The position numbers and the translations under genes are program-made. Below, piece after piece: positions 6,215 through 9,336 of a stretch of 9,336 bases of DNA. The stretch comes from JAWVFM01 sp963843315 (lineage in GTDB: Bacteria; Actinomycetota; Thermoleophilia; Solirubrobacterales; 70-9): contig CAWJJU010000009.1 in assembly GCA_963843315.1 (NCBI GenBank), forward strand, positions 1 to 9,336. Reading direction: 5' to 3'. Position 1 is the first letter of the stretch. The number at the start of each line of letters is the position of its first letter. The notes below the pieces were generated by a model, which did not search any database, was not told the origin of the DNA, and was given only the letters and a program-made list of their open reading frames with translations.

Positions 6215-6232
6215 GCGGTTCCGCGGAACCGC
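6215..6232. terminator. candidate bidirectional terminator hairpin
   Basis: A perfect 18-bp palindrome, GCGGTTCCGCGGAACCGC, lies in the 49-nt space between the convergent ends of the repeat-protein gene (stop at 6204) and the second vapC (stop at 6254). It can fold as a GC-rich hairpin on either transcript. There is no T-run on either side, so classic Rho-independent termination is not shown. Confidence 0.4.
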
Positions 6233-6253
6233 GACCTGGTGAGCTTGGGGCGG

Positions 6254-6652
6254 CTACGCCGCCGCGGGTGAGATCGCGAGGCCGGCGTCCACCAGGTCGC
6301 GCAGGTCGGTGCTGACGAGCTTGGCCCCGTAGCGCTCCGCGCTGACGACGTAGGCGGCGTCGTAGACGGTGATCGAGTGCTTCGCCGCGGCCGCGACCGC
6401 CGCGGTCACGATCTCCTCGCCGGCACGAACGAGTCGGCCCTCGCAGGCGCGCAGGACGAGCGCGACCAGGCGCTTCGCCTCCGCGGGCGAGCGCCACCGC
6501 TTCGTCGCCACGTTCGCGACCTCGTACAGGGTCAGGTCCAGAGCGCCGAGCGCGCCGCCGGCTGCGATCAGCGCACGACTCTCCTCGTGAAAGCGGTCGT
6601 CGGCGTCGCGGGCGGCCAGCCAGACCCCCGCGTCCAGCAGGAGGCCGCTCAC
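6254..6652 (-). CDS. vapC: VapC-family PIN-domain ribonuclease toxin
   Basis: A complete second VapC of 132 aa, of normal length for the family. All four PIN acidic residues are visible: D7 in SGLLLDAGVWLAARD, E44 in TLYEVANVATKRW, D98 in SITVYDAAYVVSAE, and D116 in KLVSTDLRDLVDAG. This implies an active Mg2+-dependent RNase. GTG 6652 is chosen because it overlaps the vapB stop in GTGA, the same arrangement as the vapBC pair at the left edge. The frame is open to 6784, but that part is Arg-rich out-of-frame reading of vapB. The sequence differs clearly from the first VapC (for example DAGVWLA versus DASAAVE), so the two pairs are not a recent duplication. It converges with the plus-strand repeat protein. 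Confidence 0.93.
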   Translation of the reverse strand: MSGLLLDAGVWLAARDADDRFHEESRALIAAGGALGALDLTLYEVANVATKRWRSPAEAKRLVALVLRACEGRLVRAGEEIVTAAVAAAAKHSITVYDAAYVVSAERYGAKLVSTDLRDLVDAGLAISPAAA

Positions 6653-6876
6653 CGCGACGAGCGGTCGGCGCGCACCGCCTCGGTGGCGGAGCCTCCGTGT
6701 CGCCCAGGCCGGGCGAGCAGGCGCTTCATCTCGGCGGCGTGGCCGGCTGCGTCGGCCTCGAGCTCGCGCTCGATCAGCTCGCAAAGCAGGCCACTGCGGG
6801 TGGTGCCCTGAGCGCGCACGCGCTCGTCGAGGCTCGAGAGCACATCGTCGGGAAGGGAGACGAGAACCTTGGCCAT
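6649..6876 (-). CDS. vapB: ribbon-helix-helix (CopG/VapB-like) antitoxin
   Basis: Antitoxin partner of the VapC just downstream; 75 aa. MAKVLVSLPDDVL is the RHH strand with the start of helix 1 (SSLDERVRAQG). TTRSGLLCELIERELEAD (25-42) is helix 2 with the usual S/T-R-S/A turn. A basic/polar tail (AEMKRLLARPGRHGG...) should bind the toxin. ATG 6876 is preceded by TATCCT 6 nt upstream and has no Shine-Dalgarno sequence. The frame is open to 6957, but that extension (MRGLAQAARNARRRARQ...) would read through the promoter and is Arg-rich noise. The tail is out of frame with the Arg-rich overlap, and the stop TGA shares bases with the vapC GTG. Confidence 0.88.
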   Translation of the reverse strand: MAKVLVSLPDDVLSSLDERVRAQGTTRSGLLCELIERELEADAAGHAAEMKRLLARPGRHGGSATEAVRADRSSR

Positions 6877-6882
6877 ACAGCG

Positions 6883-6900
6883 AGGATATCCCATATATCC
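6883..6900 (-). promoter_or_regulatory. second vapBC operator and leaderless promoter
   Basis: Inverted repeat GGATAT (6884-6889) and ATATCC (6895-6900) with a 5-nt spacer. The proximal arm also lies in a self-complementary GGATATCC (6884-6891). On the minus strand the repeat overlaps TATCCT (6888-6883), a TAnnnT -10 box 6 nt before ATG 6876, and no good -35 is seen. An RHH dimer bound here would block the promoter; this is inferred from position. Confidence 0.5.
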
Positions 6901-6917
6901 CCGATCCTGACGGGCTC

Positions 6918-6939
6918 GCCGTCGCGCGTTGCGCGCGGC
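6918..6939 (-). terminator. candidate hairpin after the HNH endonuclease gene
   Basis: On the minus strand GCCG-CGCGC, an AAC loop, then GCGCG-a-CGGC can form nine pairs with one bulge. It lies between the HNH stop (6975) and the second vapB promoter. It has no T-tract. It could end the HNH transcript, or could be a chance product of the GC-rich sequence. Confidence 0.3.
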
Positions 6940-6974
6940 CTGTGCCAAACCGCGCACCGAGCAGAGCCCAGCCC

Positions 6975-7901
6975 TTAGGCAGCCGCCGCCTCGAAGGCCT
7001 CGAACCGCACGGCGAGACGGTCTGGATCAGGCCGATTCTCCGGAGCCTTCGGCTGCAGGATCGCCGCCCCGTGAAAGCCCTGAAGACCGGTCTTGAGCAT
7101 CGGACCGTCGATCTCGTTCAGGAGCCGATGGCCGATGTGAACCACTCCGTCAGGGTCGATCCCGAGGAGGTTTCGGTCGTACGCGCGGTGGTGAATGGCG
7201 CACAGCGCCAGGCCGTTGACGACAGCCGCGATGCCGTCGGGCTCGCGCCAGCCAATGATGTGCGCGGCCTCGACGAGCTCCCGTTCCTTCAGCGAGCAGA
7301 CGGCGCAGCGATTGCGATAGACGCGCAGGACGTCGCGGCGGAACCTGACCTGGTCGAGCCGGCGGGCGACCATCGCGAACTGCTCGCGCCGAGCCCCGGC
7401 CGACGAGACGATCCCGTTGCCCTGGGTGTCCTCGAACGGCAGGCCGGTCTCGAGCTGGACGACGCCGGCGGCAGGATCGTCAGCAACGACGAACACCGGC
7501 GCGATCACCGCGTACTGGCGGTCACCGATGCCGCGGAAGTAGATGAGAGGGGCCTGCAGCTCGAACGCCGCGCGAAGCGCGCGGTTGTCGGGTTGGTCGA
7601 CGTCGCCGGCGCGGTACCGATAGTGGATAAGGCCGCCCTCGGCGTCGTGAAGATCGTCATAGGGACCCTCGTTGGCGGTCAGAAGAGTCAAGGCCGCTGG
7701 CCCTGATTGCTCCTTCGCCCGGTGGATGCCCTTCATGAACGAGCCGAAGCTCACCCGCTGTCCCTCGAAGTAGAAGCCCTCCCGGAGCACGTCGAGCGGC
7801 ACGATGTCGAAGTACTCGCGAGCCAGTTCGCGAACTCGAGCGAGCGCAGCCTGCCGGAGGGCGAGATCGGGATCGAGCGGAGCGATGGCTGATCTTCCCA
7901 C
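6975..7901 (-). CDS. HNH endonuclease, COG3440-like predicted restriction enzyme
   Basis: Predicted metal-dependent DNA endonuclease, 308 aa. The C-terminal HNH domain (about 188-257) has zinc-type pairs C199-x2-C202 (RCAVC) and C234-x2-H237, the first catalytic His in VEAAHIIGW (H214), Asn in VVNGLALC (N229), and the last His in AIHHRAYD (H238). The N-terminal half has a recognition-like module about 74-141 (TANEGPYDDL, YRYRAGDVDQPDNRAL, APLIYFRGI, APVFVVADDP). I recall this arrangement from predicted restriction endonucleases, where it may read modified DNA in an SRA-like way; that is inference. GTG 7901 is the only sensible start found and has no strong ribosome-binding site. It begins 25 nt after the DUF3024 gene, so the two probably form an operon. 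A type IV restriction nuclease, possibly acting on methylated or sulfur-modified DNA, is the leading idea. Confidence 0.83.
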   Translation of the reverse strand: MGRSAIAPLDPDLALRQAALARVRELAREYFDIVPLDVLREGFYFEGQRVSFGSFMKGIHRAKEQSGPAALTLLTANEGPYDDLHDAEGGLIHYRYRAGDVDQPDNRALRAAFELQAPLIYFRGIGDRQYAVIAPVFVVADDPAAGVVQLETGLPFEDTQGNGIVSSAGARREQFAMVARRLDQVRFRRDVLRVYRNRCAVCSLKERELVEAAHIIGWREPDGIAAVVNGLALCAIHHRAYDRNLLGIDPDGVVHIGHRLLNEIDGPMLKTGLQGFHGAAILQPKAPENRPDPDRLAVRFEAFEAAAA

Positions 7902-7926
7902 CCCGAGCGAGCCGGCTCAGGCGAAA

Positions 7927-8268
7927 TCAGCCCCAGAAGATGCCGGTGGGGTCCGCCGCAATCTCGGCAAGAAGGGGATCGACCGTGGGGGTGGCGTCGA
8001 TGCCCTCGTAATCCCACCAGCGCTCCGAGCTATCCCTGCAGAAGAGGTTCCACTTGCTCGTGGCCTCGTCGAAACGAAGCTGCGCAACCTTCATCTCGCT
8101 CCAATCCGGTCCTGCCTCGGGTCGCCAAGGTGGGCGCCGCTCGACAATCGTGATCGACCTGCCCCGGACCGTGCACTCGATGCGGATCTCGTCACGCAGC
8201 TCCTCGGGGACGCGGCTATCGCAGAACAGTTCGACGGCCCCGAGGGCCTTCTCCACGCGCGGCTGCAT
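7927..8268 (-). CDS. DUF3024 domain protein
   Basis: 113-aa soluble protein matching my memory of DUF3024. Features are VELFCDSRVPEELRDEIRIE (13-32), ITIVERRPPWRPEAGPDW (39-56), the beta-strands VAQLRFDEATSKWNLFCRD and RWWDYE, and the ending LLAEIAADPTGIFWG, which is very typical. The function of the family is unknown. It is the gene upstream of the HNH endonuclease (25 nt apart, same strand), so the two are probably cotranscribed. GGAGG directly abuts ATG 8268, which is closer than a working Shine-Dalgarno sequence usually sits. GTG 8256 (residue 5) would have about 10 nt spacing and may be the true start, giving 109 aa. No signal peptide or membrane segment. Confidence 0.85.
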   Translation of the reverse strand: MQPRVEKALGAVELFCDSRVPEELRDEIRIECTVRGRSITIVERRPPWRPEAGPDWSEMKVAQLRFDEATSKWNLFCRDSSERWWDYEGIDATPTVDPLLAEIAADPTGIFWG

Positions 8269-8282
8269 CCTCCGGACACTTT

Positions 8283-8330
8283 AGGAAGCTTCTCGCGGCC
8301 ACGCACAGAGCGCGTCATAAGACGCTTCCT
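8283..8330. repeat. nested inverted repeats between the Fic and DUF3024 genes
   Basis: The 106-nt gap 8269-8374 holds a short hairpin, GCGTC-ATAA-GACGC (8312-8325), and a wider perfect 7-bp inverted repeat, AGGAAGC (8283-8289) and GCTTCCT (8324-8330); the distal arms of the two overlap. It could be the Fic terminator or an operator for the DUF3024-HNH operon. No T-run and no convincing -10/-35 pair were found beside it. Confidence 0.35.
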
Positions 8331-8374
8331 GTAATGAGTCCCGCTCCGGGTTGAGAACGCGATCCCCGCCTCGG

Positions 8375-9336
8375 CTACGGCTCCAGGATTCCACCCTCGA
8401 CCTCGGGCCAGAGTCCCCGGATCTGGTCGTCGGTGGGGAGGTAGCCGTGTCCCGTCTTGCGCAGCAGGCCGCGTGCCGCGATCGCGTTCAGGTCGCGGGT
8501 CAGCGTCTTGCCGGTCTTCGTCGCATACGCGGCGGCGAGCTCCGGGGTCAGATTCGTCAGCTCGCGCCGAGGGACAGGCTGCCCCGTCTGGCGCACGCGC
8601 TTTGAGATGGCGAGCACCAAGCGGAGCTGGCGGTGCGCGGAAGGGCCGGCCACGTTGCCGAAGCTCTGGTAGACGAACTGCTCCCAGCGGTCGGCGAACT
8701 GTCGGCGCCAGATCGTGTCGAGCTGCTCCCCCAGCTGGTCGACCATGCCCCGGACCGCATAGAGGAGGAACTCGACCACGCCACCCTCACGCCGAGCGGC
8801 GTCGAGCCGGCGGTAGTAATCCGCTCGCGTCAGGTTGTAGTGATTGCTGAGGAGCTGGCACGCAGGCGCCGGAAAGCCCGCCCGAAGCAGGACCTGAAGC
8901 TCCAGGAGTCGGGCGGTTCGGCCGTTGCCGTCGCCAAACGGATGGATCCAGGCGAGGTAGAGGTGCCCGATCACGGCTTTCAGGATCGCCAGCGGGGCGG
9001 CCAGCTCGGGCGCCCCCTCCGGAGCGTCGAAGTCGCCGCTGTTCAGCCAATCGCAGAAACGCTTGAGAAGGTGTTCAACGTCGGCGGCCGGAACAGCCCT
9101 GTATCGACCCACGACGACGGAGCCGGTACGAAGCCTTCCGGGGACGACCCCCTCTTCGAGCTCGAGGCCCCGAAGGATCCGCTCGTTGAACCGAGTGAAC
9201 CACGCCGGCGTGAGTCGAGCTCCCGGATCGGCGAGGATCTCGGCTCGGGCCTCGTTGTAGGCGGCCAGCACGTTCTCCACCTCATGCTGGAGGTACTCCC
9301 TTGACGGCGGCAGCTTCAACTCGCCTTCCAGGATCG
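8375..9336 (-). CDS. Fic-family AMP-transferase (N-terminus beyond window)
   Basis: Fic proteins transfer AMP (sometimes other phosphate groups) from nucleotides to a target hydroxyl. The signature HPFGDGNGRTAR is complete (126-137, counting from TTG 9319), with catalytic His and the phosphate-binding GNGR. The flap strand is RTGSVVVGRYRAVP (64-77). A C-terminal winged-helix-like region (about 240-305: PVPRRELTNLT, KTLTRDLNAIAARGLLRKT) may bind DNA or a target. The frame stays open upstream of TTG 9319 to the edge as ILEGEL, which fits the end of the (S/T)xxxE(G/N) inhibitory helix found near the N-terminus of self-inhibited Fic proteins. So the true start is outside the window and 9319 should not be used. 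The 320 visible residues probably lack about 50. It ends at 8375. Confidence 0.9.
   Translation of the reverse strand, partial: ILEGELKLPPSREYLQHEVENVLAAYNEARAEILADPGARLTPAWFTRFNERILRGLELEEGVVPGRLRTGSVVVGRYRAVPAADVEHLLKRFCDWLNSGDFDAPEGAPELAAPLAILKAVIGHLYLAWIHPFGDGNGRTARLLELQVLLRAGFPAPACQLLSNHYNLTRADYYRRLDAARREGGVVEFLLYAVRGMVDQLGEQLDTIWRRQFADRWEQFVYQSFGNVAGPSAHRQLRLVLAISKRVRQTGQPVPRRELTNLTPELAAAYATKTGKTLTRDLNAIAARGLLRKTGHGYLPTDDQIRGLWPEVEGGILEP

Noticed and set aside
4956..6242. Plus-strand ORF of 428 aa in another frame of the repeat-protein gene
   Set aside because: Very Arg/Gln/Gly-rich out-of-frame reading of the VCBS gene, whose own frame has seven regular calcium-loop motifs.
6653..6784. 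Extended N-terminus for the second VapC
   Set aside because: The 44 extra residues are Arg-rich and are simply vapB read in another frame; the GTGA start gives a normal-length PIN protein.
1..9336. CRISPR array, tRNA/rRNA genes, insertion-sequence ends, integrase
   Set aside because: No regularly spaced direct repeats, no tRNA-like cloverleaf, no rRNA-like stretches, and no transposase or integrase motifs were seen in any frame.

Overview
The window is very GC-rich, densely packed bacterial DNA. It looks like a soil-type high-GC actinobacterium, perhaps of the Thermoleophilia/Solirubrobacterales kind. Reasons: strong G/C bias at third codon positions, an actinobacterial-style DUF3024 protein, frequent GTG starts, and several genes with a TAnnnT box 6-7 nt before the ATG and no Shine-Dalgarno sequence, as in actinobacterial leaderless transcripts. 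The taxonomic call is inference. All genes are on the minus strand except one secreted beta-propeller protein, and no gap exceeds about 140 nt.

Layout from left to right. (1) 1-567: a vapBC toxin-antitoxin pair; the toxin runs off the left edge, and the operator/promoter is at about 570-593. (2) 600-866: an unrecognised 88-aa protein. (3) 941-3627: a SMARCAL1-like SNF2-family DNA helicase/ATPase in two ORFs. The homologous reading passes through three frames, with frameshifts near 2361-2378 and 2258-2270, so it is a decayed gene or contains sequence errors. (4) 3683-4881: a two-gene operon of a winged-helix protein (probable antitoxin/repressor) and an AbiEii-like nucleotidyltransferase (probable toxin), with a 28-bp near-perfect palindrome over its promoter. 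(5) 5020-6204 on the plus strand: a secreted protein with seven FG-GAP/VCBS-type calcium-binding repeats. (6) 6254-6876: a second vapBC pair. (7) 6975-8268: an HNH endonuclease (COG3440-like predicted restriction enzyme) preceded by a DUF3024 gene. (8) 8375-9336: a Fic-domain AMP-transferase whose first residues lie beyond the right edge.

Together these genes form an accessory cluster rich in toxin-antitoxin and nucleic-acid-processing functions: three two-gene toxin-antitoxin-type modules, Fic, HNH nuclease and SNF2 ATPase. The three modules share one architecture: regulator first, then a toxin that starts with GTG inside a 4-nt GTGA overlap with the regulator stop. Each has an inverted repeat over the promoter, which suggests autoregulation. 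No integrase, transposase, tRNA, rRNA or CRISPR array was seen. No proven new system can be claimed. The best candidates for follow-up are the nucleotidyltransferase/winged-helix pair with its palindrome and the DUF3024-HNH pair.
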